This document shows positions 20,126 to 32,343 of a stretch of DNA of 64,000 nt, one piece after another. Source of the stretch: Nitzschia sp. DOCU1 (lineage: Eukaryota; Bacillariophyta; Bacillariophyceae; Bacillariales; Bacillariaceae); the NCBI GenBank assembly GCA_951394045.1, contig OX595989.1:3038001-3102000 (forward strand), read 5' to 3'. How positions within the stretch are numbered: position 1 is the first letter of the stretch; each line of letters begins with the position of its first letter. Below the pieces are notes generated by a model, which searched no databases, was not told the origin of the DNA, and saw only the letters and a program-made list of their open reading frames with translations. The translations under genes were made by a program, and so were the position numbers.

Positions 20126-20225
20126 GAGATGTTCTTTGAAGAAGGTTCTCTTGGCGTTGATGACGACGTCCTGCCGTCATGACCAGGCATCTACTTTTCA
20201 ATATTTTCGATTACGAGCAATAGGT
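20126..20225 (+). repeat. diverged direct repeat, copy 1
   Basis: Begins AGATGTTCTTTG and contains TTTTCAATATTTTCGATTAC followed by GAGCAAT. The same order of blocks recurs about 235 nt downstream. Confidence 0.7.
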
Positions 20226-20360
20226 TTCCGCCAAGTGCTTCTGTGTTCGAATGTCAATCTCTGTCATCTAAGAACGATTCGAAGGCAAAGGGGGCTGTGT
20301 CGAAATGGGATAGAAATCGAAGCTCCGCCACCTGCTAGGGTACAGTAGAAGAGAGGGGGT

Positions 20361-20452
20361 AGATGTTCTTTGGCCAAGGTTCTCTTTGCGTCTCTTAAGA
20401 GGACAATGCCCAAGCATCTGATTTTCAATATTTTCGATTACGAGCAATGGCG
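20361..20452 (+). repeat. diverged direct repeat, copy 2
   Basis: Second copy of the segment at 20126-20225, with the same AGATGTTCTTTG start and the long shared block around CAATATTTTCGATTACGAG. The inner part has diverged. Confidence 0.7.
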
Positions 20453-20879
20453 AACGACGATCTCTCTGTCGTCTCTTTGGCATCAACTATGTTCCCTATT
20501 TTCCTAGTACGTAAACGGCGCGAATGAACTAATACCGATTTTCAATGCCATATCGGTGCTCGGCAGCACACCCTGCTACAGAACAAAGAACAGAGATGAT
20601 GTCTGATGTTGTAGCTCTGCAATGTTTATATCACAAGCGGCGAACCCCACTCTCACAAAAATACCCCGATACTGGGTGTGAGAAGGTTCTATTTCCGAAC
20701 ATCATCGGGAGAGAACAGCGAACCAGGTTCCATTTGCGCTACCACAGACAGCACTCCCTTCAAGAAACATACACCGACCTGCTCACAAATTGCAAGCAGC
20801 AGCGTTTCCGACCTGCTATCTTCTTTGGGCATTCTAGCACCATCAGGACTCATACATATCATCCTTAATTTTCACCACT

Positions 20880-21545
20880 ATGCTCCCATCGACTTCTGTT
20901 CCCGCTGCTGCTGGCTCTTCCTCCCTCGCCAACCCCACTACTTCGAAACGAAAAACGAAGCGGGCAGTGACTTGGTCCGTTTCTTGCGGTGTGCTCCTTT
21001 ACGAAAGACCACAACGTCAGGAAGACCTAATGGCTACATGGTGGCAGCCAAGCGATTATACCGATTTCCGAAAGAACGCAAGAATGGTCGCCAAAATCGC
21101 CAGAGCACACGGGGTGAAGTTTGTAGAGACGGACTTGCAAGAAAGCTTCTACGGACTGGAGCATTTTGCCAGCGAGCAAGCCTTACAAGAGCGAATGGCG
21201 AGGCGGATGCTGATCGTAGACTCGGTTTTGGATGAACAAACGCGGCAGCAATTGACTGGCGAGCTATCCGCCAAAGGCATTGGCGCGATCTCTCGTGGTG
21301 TCTCCCTTCCGGCTCAAGTGCAAGCCAACAGGAGAGCCTCCAAACTCCACGCTGAAATCAAAAAGGACAACAAGATCCGCAACAAGGACGGCCGAAGTCA
21401 ACATTCAATGTTAAAGTTTGCCGCACCAAATAGCAAGAAGCTCACAGAGTCCTTCAAGGTATCTCTGACACATAACTCCCAAATCGTTCCTTCTGGAGTG
21501 TCGACACAGGACCCCGTGGACGATGTTACCGCCGCTATGGCATAA
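20880..21545 (+). CDS. diatom-specific family protein (W-x-DY / GLE / V-x-DEQ-x-RQ type)
   Basis: A 221-residue single-exon protein. Its order of motifs is WWQPSDYTDFRKNARMV, then YGLEHF, then a charged helix, then VLDEQTRQQ and a region ending in alternating Arg/Ala. This matches a large protein family that I know only from diatom genomes and whose function has not been established. A shorter relative lies 3.2 kb downstream (24729-25349). No signal or membrane segment is seen. The N-terminus is Ser/Ala-rich and basic (SKRKTKRA). Likely soluble; cytosol or nucleus. Confidence 0.75.
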   Translation: MLPSTSVPAAAGSSSLANPTTSKRKTKRAVTWSVSCGVLLYERPQRQEDLMATWWQPSDYTDFRKNARMVAKIARAHGVKFVETDLQESFYGLEHFASEQALQERMARRMLIVDSVLDEQTRQQLTGELSAKGIGAISRGVSLPAQVQANRRASKLHAEIKKDNKIRNKDGRSQHSMLKFAAPNSKKLTESFKVSLTHNSQIVPSGVSTQDPVDDVTAAMA

Positions 21546-21862
21546 TCAGCTAGATCCTCTTGAATATTATTGGAGCGTTTCTTCTGTGTGATTAGGCTCT
21601 AGAACTATAGTTGTCCAAACATGCTGTAGATTCCGGACGCCGTTGAATGACTGGCAAAACGTCCCTGCGGCAACGACGATGCAGATTCTAACGCAGAGCC
21701 TGCCAGTGCAAACAAAACTATGAGGTCGTGTTATTAAAACGGATGTTAACAGTTACGGTCAGTGGGACCATTCACGATGATGGTCCAACAGTTAATACAC
21801 CGGCTTCTGATCACAAACTTGAGAAAGACACAGGGAATAACATGAAGATCGTCTGGAAATAT

Positions 21863-22671
<809 letters not shown>

Positions 22672-24728
22672 GGTTACAGTTTTGTTGTTAGAATCCTTCC
22701 AGATGGGATGCAATGGCAATGGCGAGAAGGGAGGTCTTGCGGTGTTCGAGCGATGCAGGCCCAGAATGACCTTTTGGATCCTCCCCGTCCAAGCAGTTTG
22801 CTAATGTACCATGTGTCGTAGAATTCTACTAGCGTTCGGTTCCCCCCATCGACAATTTTTTGGCACGCGGACGGCGGAACAACGAACGCGACCGCACAAC
22901 AAGAGGCGATGAAAATGCGGAGCTCGGAACAAAAGTCATCACCGTCGTCCGTGCGCTTGTTGGCGCCACTAACTCCTGCTAACTTTGGGACCTCGCAATT
23001 CTGTTTTGCCGGACGGCGACGAAGGGCGAAAAAATCTGGACGGATGGATGATGGCATGATGCATACGTGCATAGATCCATGCATAAACCTATGGGTCGAT
23101 TGATTCCATGGATTCAACGCAATCAATTGCTGTCTTCTTCCCCCATCACAGAAGCGCTGACGACAGCAGGATGATCTGGGGGTTCAATCGAGAGAGCTAT
23201 CTTCTGTGGCAGCAACCAACAAGGCCAGAATTCAGTAGAGGAATAACTACTAAGAACCACACCAACAACAACAAGAAAATGCCACGCATTTCTTACTGGT
23301 AGTAGTGTAGTAGTACCACTAGTAGTAGTACCAGGCAGCTGCTGGTGTCGTATCATGGCGGCGCAACATGATCCATCTTGTTGAACAGGTCCTCTCGTCC
23401 TTCTCTCCTCGTTCTTTTAGCGTCGTTCCTACGTATATTAGAAGAAACTTCTTACTAGTACTCTACTTCTTCAAAAGGAAATCATCCTCTCACCGTGCTC
23501 CTCGTACTAGTTAGTACTATCGCTGTATTAGTAGTACTAGTACTAGTAGTACTACGACTATTAAAGCAGCAGCGAAAAGTAGTTTGTTCTTAGTAGTACT
23601 ACTATCAATCAAGAACCGTCAACCATCATCCATTCGTGCGCAGCGGTTCAACACAAGCAAGCCCCCCTCTTCTCCACTCTTTTGTTCCAAGCAACACTAG
23701 TACAGCCTTCGGTCGTATCGTACGAATAGGCTGTGTGCTGCTGGTGCTGCTACGACCGGTAGTAATCGAAGGCCTATGCGATAGTAGTTTAGCCGTGATG
23801 ATGTAGAACGCTTTAGAGCCACAGTAGTCAACGGCGAAGCATGTAGGTATTGCATGTCCCGTGCGAAGCACTACAAGCGCCGCCGGTTCGATCCATGCGA
23901 CACGGCAGCGATAGAACTGTGGTTATGGGTAGAACTGCCGGTACTTTTGACCCCCAACTACCGGTACTAGCGCCTATTTTTGAGAACGTGTGCCTTCTAT
24001 GATCCTCAATGGCGACGCTCTTGACCCATCGATTGTGTCCTATTTCATTTGAGAGGATGCTATAAGATACTCCGGGGTGTAGTATGCTGCGCTGGGGCAA
24101 CGACTCAGCAAGAGCAGGCCTCGACGATGCGATTCAATCGTATCAATAGAACCAAGGATCAGCAAAGAAGTATAGTACAAACATGTTTAGAGCGATAGTT
24201 GAACGATCAACAAAGAAGCCGCTCGGATTCGGATGGACAGGTACCGTAGTATCACGGGGTGTAGAACTTTGTTGTTGGTGTGGGTGTCGAAGCGAATGTC
24301 GGCAACAAAGTCTTTCACTATGCATTAGAGAACAACAATAACTTTCAACTTGAGGGGAAAGAAGGCGGATCATAATTGTTTTGAAATACATTGTAGATTC
24401 GGAGATACTAGTAGTAGGGCACGGGAGTCATTGTCGTCATATTTTAACACCTCAATTAGCAGAAGAACTTTAAGTTTCCGAAATGATCCGTCACAACGGC
24501 GAAAAGTTTCTACGAAGCTTGACTGATGCATCGAGGCGAGGTACGTGGCCCCAGGGTACCTAGAACATCTATGACACGCGAAATGAATATCGAGTTCCTC
24601 CGCATTCCGTGGCGCCAATACTTAATACACACCAAATCATCTGAAACGGCATCAAAGGCAAATGGCTCACAAAATCAACAACCCAGTATTTCGAAACCAC
24701 TCAATCTCTGAAAACAAACACAAACAAA
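22672..24728. other. non-coding stretch, rich in TAG/TAC triplets
   Basis: 2.1 kb without a supported gene, between divergent genes. TAG/TAC/ACT triplets are concentrated at 23300-23340 and 23450-23620. It must hold the 14-3-3 promoter, but I see no clear motif. Confidence 0.45.
23450..23620. repeat. low-complexity AGT/ACT triplet tract
   Basis: Interrupted runs of AGTACT, TAGTAG and their reverse complements, partly palindromic (for example TAGTAGTACTAGTACTAGTA). Confidence 0.7.
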
Positions 24729-25349
24729 ATGGTAGCTGATCAAATCCAAAGAATGCAACGAAATGTTCGGTTTGCGGCACACGATGCCGTCTTCGAAATC
24801 CCCCACGTCAACGACATGTCAGATGATGAGGTTGATGCTGTTTACATGTCGCCCGAAGAGCTCGATGCCATTCGAAGTGAGTGCAAGACTTTGGTCCGAA
24901 TGATGGACGAAGGTCTTCACCTGACTCCCGATGGCAAGGAACAATTCTGCACCCGAGGCCTCGAGCATCATACAAAACTTCACACCAGAAGGGTGGACGA
25001 TATCCGTGATAACATCTATGACAGCGTCTATGCCATGCAAACTTTCCAAGTGACTTCGTCGCAAGATGTGACTGAATTGTTGGCAAGCTTGTGTCAACGA
25101 TTTTCAGCCCTCTCAACCCAAAATGCTCTGGCCACCGCCAAGGCAGATGCTCGGTCAGCGTCTCGTGTACAAAGGAGAAAACCCGAGTCAAAGACCATCA
25201 AGCGAAAACAAATATCGCCCGTTAAGGCAACCAAATTCAGTTCTCCCAGAATTCAGTTCAGCAGCGCCTTTCCTTCAAACCTGGCTTTCCACTCCGAAAC
25301 AAACCCGGCTGATATTATCAGCCAGGCCCTTGATCTCACATGTCAATAA
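24729..25349 (+). CDS. diatom-specific family protein, paralogue of the one at 20.9 kb
   Basis: A 206-residue protein of the same diatom-restricted family. It has the N-terminal HDAVFEIPHVNDMSDDEVDA block, MSPEELDAIRSECKTLVRMM (equivalent to the WWQPSDY segment upstream), FCTRGLEHHT (equivalent to YGLEHF), then RDNIYDSVYAMQTFQ, a helix and a basic Ser-rich tail. The usual aromatic residue before xPEE is replaced by Met. The ATG follows an AAACAAA-rich leader. Function unknown. A tandem relationship to the gene at 20880 is plausible, although 14-3-3 lies between them. Confidence 0.75.
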   Translation: MVADQIQRMQRNVRFAAHDAVFEIPHVNDMSDDEVDAVYMSPEELDAIRSECKTLVRMMDEGLHLTPDGKEQFCTRGLEHHTKLHTRRVDDIRDNIYDSVYAMQTFQVTSSQDVTELLASLCQRFSALSTQNALATAKADARSASRVQRRKPESKTIKRKQISPVKATKFSSPRIQFSSAFPSNLAFHSETNPADIISQALDLTCQ

Positions 25350-25817
25350 GTCTCCAAGGTTATCGCATGGGCACCTGGGCGTACCACCTACTCCTACTAT
25401 AGCTTGCACCAGCACATATATAAACTCGATAGAAGATAAAGTTAGCATATATGCACTAGACTTTCCGTATCGCTAAGAGTTGAGCAACTAAAACGAAAGC
25501 GAAATGGCAGAACCCCGTTGAAAGCTCGCCAGCAACTTCGTGCCGTCGATCAGCTCTAGGCGGCATGGCGCTGGTGATAGGTCCTACTACTGGAGGGCAT
25601 GACAGTGTCTATTGTCGGGTAATTGTCAACTATTACCAACGTCTTTCATTGAATAGCTCGTGTAAAGCAAAAATCTCCTTCTCGGCATAGCGTATGCGCA
25701 TACGTGATCCCTAACGAGCTCGAGACGCCTCGTGCAGCCCAAACGTGGTTGCCATCGTGGGCATCGAATAAAAACTAGGACAACTGTCCCCCCACGGTTT
25801 CCCGGTCACCCCAACCC
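25350..25817. other. non-coding stretch
   Basis: Convergent intergenic region, nothing seen. Confidence 0.5.
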
Positions 25818-26860
25818 TCACATACCCTCCCCTCCCATGTGCACGTAGCCGCCGTAGTGTGGCGGAGGCGCATAGCTACCTCCTCGGGCATAATGATGGT
25901 AATGCTGTGGCGGCAGAACATTTGGGTGCTGATGATGCAGGGGGGCAGGGGGCTGTTCGGGGACACGCTGGTGTTGGGTGGGCGGAGGAGGCGCATGATG
26001 TTGGCGTTCGTTGCTCAACACTGCATCCAACAAGTGATGATCCTCGCAGTACTGATACAAATCCCCAGGAAGCATCCCGCGAAGAACAGAAAAGGAAGTC
26101 TTGTCTCTGCGGGCGTTGGGATCAAGTGGGTGAGCGTTTATCATGAAGCTTCAAGGGCGAACTCAGCATGCGAAACTTACAGTCCTATCTTTTTCAGAAT
26201 GGTGTTATCGTCATTGATTTCAAAGGGCATGCTGAAGTCGAACATAACATCTGTTCGATCACGGCTCATGTCGCATTGAATCACGGCCGAGGCGTGGGTA
26301 TTGACTACGATGAATGGCAACGGGATCTTCTCTTCGGAACTCCGTTGATGGTTGTGCCATATAAGATTTCGGAAGCAAACTTGCTGCACCAGGAGCTCCT
26401 TCAGGGCGTCTTTTTTCTGCTGAAGCTGGGCTCGACGAAATTCTACCTCATCTTGAAGACCCTCCAAATTGTGCCCTCCTCGAGGGAGTCCTCTCCAGGT
26501 TATGTCCTTCTTATCCTTGCTGATGATGTCCATAGCCATCAGCACATTCAAAGCATCGTATACTCGGCGGCGAATGTTCTTCTCGTCGAATTTTCCGTCG
26601 GTTTCCCGCTCCGCGATGACTTTCTTCACCAGCTCGTCGGCGACTTCGTTGTACGTCGTGGTGCCCTTTTCCTCTACTTTTTGGCAAACCATCATAGAGA
26701 AATGTCGCAATCCCTTACTGCTTGATTTGTCTGCAGAGGAGTCGGGAGAGGACTTGGTCGATTTTGAGCGTTTGCTAGCAGAGATTGAACCCTTCGTCGA
26801 GTTGGTTGGCGACGGAGCTGGTCGCTTTCGGCTCTCACTTTCATCATCATAATCTGACAT
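25818..26860 (-). CDS. DP transcription factor (E2F dimerisation partner)
   Basis: DP proteins pair with E2F factors to control S-phase genes in the nucleus. Exons (minus strand) are 26860-26181 and 26106-25818, with a 74-nt GT-AG intron in phase 2, giving 322 residues. Residues 1-48 are Ser/Lys-rich and basic. The winged-helix DNA-binding domain at about 49-126 includes the E2F/DP hallmark RRRVYDALNVLMAMDII. A leucine-rich dimerisation helix follows (VEFRRAQLQQKKDALKELLV), then the DP conserved box with LPFIVVNTHASAVIQCDMS and MFDFSMPFEINDDNTILKKI. The exon 2 tail is His/Pro/Gln-rich and disordered. The ATG at 26860 is chosen over 26896 because family homology starts soon after it. Confidence 0.95.
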
Positions 26861-28177
26861 GGCAATGCACGAAGACCGATCTCTGAGCAACAACAACTAG
26901 TTTGTATAAAGCTATTAGTGAGGGGTTGTAGATAGCAAAGTCGAGCAGGCTCCCAAATCTCCCTCCACAAAATTATGATAGCACGTGATCGAGCAGGCAG
27001 AAGTTTTTCTTGCACGCCGGGAGCTGAATGAAAAGTCGGAAGCATTACAGGTCTACAAGACTCTTCCCCCCTTGTCACGCATCGGTCGCAAGAATGATGA
27101 AGTCGCCAATGAGTGCTCCAAAGACTCGGTCAACCTAAGAAGAGATGACGATGATCGGACCTGACGCCTAACGGAATCCGTCAACGGCCTGGAACGGGAT
27201 TTACATGGGTTGAAAATGGCGGGAGATCCTTCGAACGGAGAATGACAAGCGCTTACTCTCGCCATCATAGGTTTCACCTCTGAAAGTCTGGGCTAAGTGG
27301 CATCAGAAAAAGCGCGGGAAAGAATGATGAGGTTTGGCGCCAAAAGTTGTGAGGGCGAGAATAAGGATAGCCGGTGTTATCAACATATTCGCCAAATACG
27401 ATATGTTCCCCTAATTGATTTGTGCAAACCAAATTTTCGGGGGCATATGCTCTTATTATATTACTCGAGAACGTATAATCTGATGACATATTGAGTCTTT
27501 TCTGCATGACCGCCGGCATGCTTCTCATGGTAGTGACACTTATACACATACATATATCTCCGTTGAGCGCCTGCAACATTGATTAACACAAAGCACACAA
27601 ACGGGAACAGAGCAAAACATGCTGCCGACTGTTCGGCGCTAGCTAGAGACATCATTGCTTGCTTTGACTCTAGTAGAGGAGGGATACAGAGGCGATGTTT
27701 GACAGCGTTTGTTGCAACAAAGAGAATTGCATGAACAATGACCCTGGGAACGTGCCGGCTTTTCTTTTGCCGGTTAGCGACTTGATTGCAATACGCGCAC
27801 CGTCCGTGGTACTACTACAGGAGGAACAAGACTGCTGTAGCCTGTCTCTCTGGCTGGTGTGTGTGTGTGGAGGACAGCCCCGGCCACTTGCTGGCGGCCA
27901 CGATAGCTAATAATTAGAAAGTCACATTTCGCTGATTTTACCTATCAGCGGTACTCACTACCCACACAAGTTGAGTCTAGTACCCTTCTTCTTCCACCAC
28001 TACTATGCTAGTTATGGGGAGTAGCTTGTTAAGAAACAGGAGCGAAAACCGGCCACATTCCATCGACTAATTCGACCGATCAAAACGCAACGACATGATG
28101 CAGATCCCCTCGCTTCTCCATGCAATTTTCGCCATTAAAGATCCATCAGCTACCGCATAAAAATACCGACGATCGAT
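26861..28177. other. non-coding stretch
   Basis: 1.3 kb between the divergent DP and DHODH genes. No supported gene or RNA seen. Confidence 0.5.
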
Positions 28178-29314
28178 ATGACGAATGATATTAGTATCAC
28201 CACCTCCATTGCGGGGATTAAATTGAGTACTTGCGTCTACAATGCGTCTGGTCCTCGGACTGGATCTGCAGCGGCCTTGGCAAAGATCGCGGGAAGTGCC
28301 GCCGGGGCGATCTTGACCAAATCGGCAACATTGGCTTCGCAAACTGGCAATCCGCAACCGCGTACATGGCACTCTTCTGATGATAAGGCTTCTATGAACT
28401 CCGAGGGTCTTCCCAACAGTGGGATCGACTACTACATCGATGCTAACACCATTAGTGAAACTCTGGCGGGATGCCCAGATGGCACCACTAAGCCTTACAT
28501 GGTCAGCATTTCGGGCAAGACTTTGGATGACAACTTAGAAATGTTGGAAAGGATATCGAAGGTTCAAGACAAAATCGCGAGTGTGGAACTGAACTTGGCG
28601 TGCCCCAATGTGATCGGCAAACCAATCATAGCCTACGATTTCGACCAGATGCGCATGATCCTCAAGACAATCCAGTCCAAAAAATATTCCTTTATTTTGG
28701 GGCTGAAGCTTCCTCCATATTTGGATAGCAAACACCTGCAAGAGGCAGCTTCGATCATCAATGATTATTCTGCAATGGTTCGTTATGTCGTTTGCATCAA
28801 TACGATTGGAAATGCTCTTGCGGTTGATGATGTCTCCGAAGCTCCCTTTATCGCTTCGAACAATGGCCTGGCTGGCCTGAGTGGTCCTGCCGTCAAGTAT
28901 ACTGCATTGGCAAATGTCCGCCAGATGCGCCAGCAACTCAAATCTGAAATTGATATCATTGGTGTTGGTGGCATAGAATCCGGTACAGATGTATTCAACA
29001 TGCTACTGTGCGGGGCGACCGCAGTGCAGGTGGGTACCTGTCACTGGAAGGAGGGCCCGAAATGCTTCGATCGCATATGCGATGAGCTCAAGTCTGTGTT
29101 GAGTAAGAAAGGCTATTCGAACGTGAATGATGTCATTGGCAAATTGAAACCCTGGTCAAAAGAAGGAGCGGCAAAGTCGAGAGAGGCAAAGAAAGATGGA
29201 GGAGTAGCAACCACTTATAATCCCAAGGAGCGTGAAATGGATGCTTCTCGAATCTTGAATATTGTTTTGGTGGTAGTGCTTGCCATGCTCCTGGCTGAAC
29301 GGTTTGGTGCCTAA
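28178..29314 (+). CDS. DHODH: class 1A (fumarate-type) dihydroorotate dehydrogenase with C-terminal membrane anchor
   Basis: Oxidises dihydroorotate to orotate, the fourth step of pyrimidine synthesis. The 378-residue protein has the FMN TIM barrel of class 1A enzymes, as in Lactococcus and trypanosomatids. The catalytic cysteine lies in NLACPN (Cys142), followed by GKPIIAYDF and LGLKLPPYLD, the substrate loop CINTIGNALAVDD, and the FMN phosphate sites GVGGIESGTDVFNMLLCGA and VQVGT. Class 1A enzymes are soluble dimers using fumarate. Here about 60 extra residues follow the barrel and end in a hydrophobic helix at the last 20 residues (NIVLVVVLAMLLAERFGA), which looks like a tail anchor. No mitochondrial presequence is seen. 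The membrane is unknown. The gene converges on the IscA-like gene, 87 nt away. Confidence 0.93.
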   Translation: MTNDISITTSIAGIKLSTCVYNASGPRTGSAAALAKIAGSAAGAILTKSATLASQTGNPQPRTWHSSDDKASMNSEGLPNSGIDYYIDANTISETLAGCPDGTTKPYMVSISGKTLDDNLEMLERISKVQDKIASVELNLACPNVIGKPIIAYDFDQMRMILKTIQSKKYSFILGLKLPPYLDSKHLQEAASIINDYSAMVRYVVCINTIGNALAVDDVSEAPFIASNNGLAGLSGPAVKYTALANVRQMRQQLKSEIDIIGVGGIESGTDVFNMLLCGATAVQVGTCHWKEGPKCFDRICDELKSVLSKKGYSNVNDVIGKLKPWSKEGAAKSREAKKDGGVATTYNPKEREMDASRILNIVLVVVLAMLLAERFGA

Positions 29315-29401
29315 ATTGAATTTTTCCATAGACAGCTCTCCCAGGAACAATAATTCCATAGGCGAATGATTGGGCGTCATTGAGAGAGATGGATTATACT
29401 T

Positions 29402-29917
29402 TTATACTCCAAAGCTAGATCCACATCCACACGATTCTTCTGCATTGGGATTGAAAAACTTGAATCCCCCTCCAATAAGTTCCTCAGAATAGTCAAGTTC
29501 TAGTCCATAGAGATAGAGCATCGACTTGGCGTCCACCACGCACTTGATTTTTTCGCCGGGATATTCGTCAACAGCATCGTCTTCTCGGATCGCGTCTTCC
29601 GTGGAAAAATCCATGACATAGCTGAGACCAGAGCACCCTCCATTTCGGACGCCCATTCGTAGAACAAGTGAATCCTTCTTCTCTTTCTCTCGCAACTCCC
29701 GCAGTCGCTTCATTGCCTTTGGCTTGATTTGAATCACGGCGTCCTCTGGGTGTTCATAGTCAATTGCTTCTTCCACCGTATCCGCTGGCACCGACTGCAA
29801 TGCCGTCCCTGACAATGAAACCTGGAACTTGGGTGCTGAAACACTGAATGACAACGTCGGCGTGATCAGTGCAATAAATGTCACCAAACTGGTGAAGCTA
29901 ATTGTTGCTTGTCTCAT
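29402..29917 (-). CDS. IscA/SufA-like Fe-S carrier, probably plastid
   Basis: A-type carrier protein that receives Fe-S clusters and passes them to target proteins. Total length is 171 residues. The HesB domain spans about 60-170 (IQIKPKAMKRLRELRE at its start) with the three conserved cysteines: Cys95 in NGGCSGLSY, and Cys163 and Cys165 in ESCGCGSSF. LDYSEELIGGGFKFFNPNAE is typical of the family. Residues 1-24 form a signal peptide (LVTFIALITPTLS) leading to TLSFSVSAPK, an ASAFAP-like site with Phe, then a hydroxylated transit-like stretch. In a diatom this points to the plastid SUF path. Confidence 0.92.
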   Translation of the reverse strand: MRQATISFTSLVTFIALITPTLSFSVSAPKFQVSLSGTALQSVPADTVEEAIDYEHPEDAVIQIKPKAMKRLRELREKEKKDSLVLRMGVRNGGCSGLSYVMDFSTEDAIREDDAVDEYPGEKIKCVVDAKSMLYLYGLELDYSEELIGGGFKFFNPNAEESCGCGSSFGV

Positions 29918-30116
29918 CCTTCGAACGATTTGTGGTCTCTTTGATTGTTGCTGGTTTTAGGGAAGTGCCATGGTGAAAATAGAATTCCGCGGCAGGTGCT
30001 CGGCGTGGCTGCCACGCGTTTTGTCCACACAGCATCCAATCGGGATGTTTGGTCATGAGTGCGACGTCATCATTGCATCATCGCACCTTCTTCACTTCCG
30101 GGTGTTAGGATGCTTA

Positions 30117-30132
30117 GAGGCCAGGATAACAG
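30117..30132 (+). repeat. Harbinger left terminal inverted repeat
   Basis: GAGGCCAGGATAACAG; matches the right end with one mismatch over 16 nt, then diverges before a second shared block CGTCCAGC. Confidence 0.85.
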
Positions 30133-30487
30133 CGCGCGCAAAGCGTCCAGCAGTGCGTCCAGCGTCCAGCGTCCAGCACAATATCCGGGTTCCCCCGTCC
30201 AGCTGGACGCTTTTCATGCGTCCATGGACGCTCGAGCCAGCCAGCCGTCCAGCACGCTGTAGAATTCTACGGCCCCTGGTAGCGCAGCAGGGTGTCCAGC
30301 ATCGAAAAATATTGCGGCGCGCCTCAATTTGGAGGCATATTTGACCATTCGACAGAATATCGCAGCATTGGTGGCAATTCCCGATGATGGATGCTCTTCT
30401 GTTATCGCAAGAGGTGCACCATGATCGTCATTCAACGGATCATTACTTCTGTATCAACATTCAACGTAACACTCCTACTACTAGAGC

Positions 30488-32105
30488 ATGACATTTCCTT
30501 CGTTCCCTCTTCTCCCTACCGGGGACTCCTCAGATGATGATGAATCCTCTCGTCTACCGACGCCGCCGTCGCTGCCGTCGTTGCCGTCATCAACCAGCGC
30601 CCAGCCCACTCCAAGTGGCGACAGCCATGTTGCATCCACCTCCTCCTCGTCTGATCAGACAAGCTCTACCAGTGCTGAAGTTGAATGTCTGCAGGTCAGT
30701 TTGCCTGTCAAAGAAAGTGTCCTCGCAAATGCCACCATCGAGGACATTGTGGTCTCGGCAGGCCCCTCGAATCCAATCAAGAAGCCAAAGAAAGGGGCGC
30801 CTCCGAATTCAGAGCCTTGTACCAGACTTCAAAGCATCATGGATATCCCTATACTTGACTTGTCTGTGGATGACCTACGACCTTTTGTAAGCTCCATACA
30901 AATTAAAAGTGGGCGGCGCATGACAAAACTTGCATTGTGCCAGGCGATTGTGGAACGCAAGACTCGATACGAGCAAGACAAGGCCTCTGGCAAGGAGAAT
31001 GAGAAGAAGGTTCCAGCTACAAAGAAGGGGAAGATTGCTAGCAACCGGGTCATCATCAACAAAAAAAGATTCCTGAACGTGCTGTTCGGAGACAAGATCC
31101 GTCCTCTCTTGGCTGAACGTTCGAAGAAGTTGTCGCCGAAAGAGCTTACGCAAGGGATGAAGAAAGATCAGATTTTTCACGAGAAGCTTGCCGAGCAGTA
31201 CAATGATGAATCACTCTACAACGAAAATGCACACACTCATATTCGCTTGGGGAAGAATCACTCCCCTCCTAGTAAGTTCTCTCCAATCGACTGGCAGAAA
31301 TCATCGGATGTCATGAGGAACCTCTGCTTCGACTATGAGAAATGCTTTGCAAATTGGAAGCAGAGCGGTACACATGGAGATTTTGAGGATTCTGCCAATA
31401 CTGCTGCAGCGGCAGCAGCTACAGCAGCTGCTAGGAATGAAGGGACGGTAGCAGTGGCTCCAAAGGCGGCCTCAAAGCCATTTTCGGATTTCGTAAATCA
31501 AGACTACATCATGCTCTATATGCATGAGTTCGTCTTTCAATTTCCCGACGCATTGACGAAAATGACAGGTAAGAATGTCCGGTTGATTATTGCCTTTTCA
31601 ACATTTCTAACACTTCTCTACTACAGGCCAGCTCCCCAGCCACTGTTTCACTGAGTCGCCTGGTGATACAACGGCAATGCCTTCGCGCAAGAAACGCAAA
31701 GGCAATAACACCGAAGACAAAGATAAGGAGTGGAGGGAGTATAACAAAACTAACTCGGAAAAGGCGAAGGCACTCTCTTTGGCGGTGGCCTACGACTCTT
31801 GGAAGAATGCCAGTGATGCGTGTATTAAGTATTCCAAGGAAAAGCGGGAGTTGATGAAGGAAGCGGAAGATGCGTGCACCAATCGAGCCAATGCCGTGCA
31901 GCGCTACAAGGGCTATAAGAAAAAGGTGGCTAATCTCGACAATGACGACGACGATGAAGATGAATATGTTGACTCGCAAGAGTCCCTCTTCGAACAGATT
32001 TACGAGATAGATCAAACCATTGAAAAGGCAAAAGCGGATAAATCATTTTTCCGCAAAGCCCTCGACGAGAAACAGAACGACACCGTGAATGCTCAAAATA
32101 TTTGA
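30488..32105 (+). CDS. Harbinger accessory protein (Myb/SANT-like ORF), element-encoded
   Basis: The second gene of the Harbinger element. In this superfamily such proteins bind the transposon ends and carry the transposase into the nucleus. Exons are 30488-31568 and 31627-32105, with a 58-nt GT-AG intron in phase 1, giving 519 residues. The N-terminal 80 residues are Pro/Ser-rich. A SAP-like or helical segment (LDLSVDDLRPFVSSI) comes next, then a conserved central region (FSPIDWQKSSDVMRNLCFDY, then FANWKQSGTHGDF) and a terminal coiled coil (EKRELMKEAEDACTNRANAV). The F-xx-Y-xx-C-xx-NWKQSG pattern is what such accessory proteins show after the Myb domain. A clear Myb domain is not visible, so the DNA-binding role is inferred from the element. 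Confidence 0.7.
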
Positions 32106-32343
32106 GAAATGTGTCAGTACGAGCAATTCAGTTTCAATCAATCCGGTTTCATCCTCAGATTAGATTTAGTTCTCTAAGAGCGATATGCTCACTGTTTCAG
32201 TCTTCGATACTATTGAAATGGTCTACCGCTATTTTAGCTTCTATCGTACTACTCGATCGAACTCCCAAGTCGATCGTCTTCCTGTATTGTTACAAGAAAT
32301 ATGGAATACTCTACTAGTGCATAGTTTTACTAAAACAATTAGA

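Larger units (their letters stand above)
19460..20879. other. non-coding stretch with a diverged direct repeat
   Basis: 1.4 kb without a supported gene; it contains the direct repeat at 20126-20225 and 20361-20452. Confidence 0.45.

Noticed and set aside
30140..30260. CGTCCAGC repeats as a CRISPR-like array or minisatellite
   Set aside because: Spacing and orientation are irregular, and the same motif recurs only near the other end of the Harbinger element, so these are subterminal transposon repeats.
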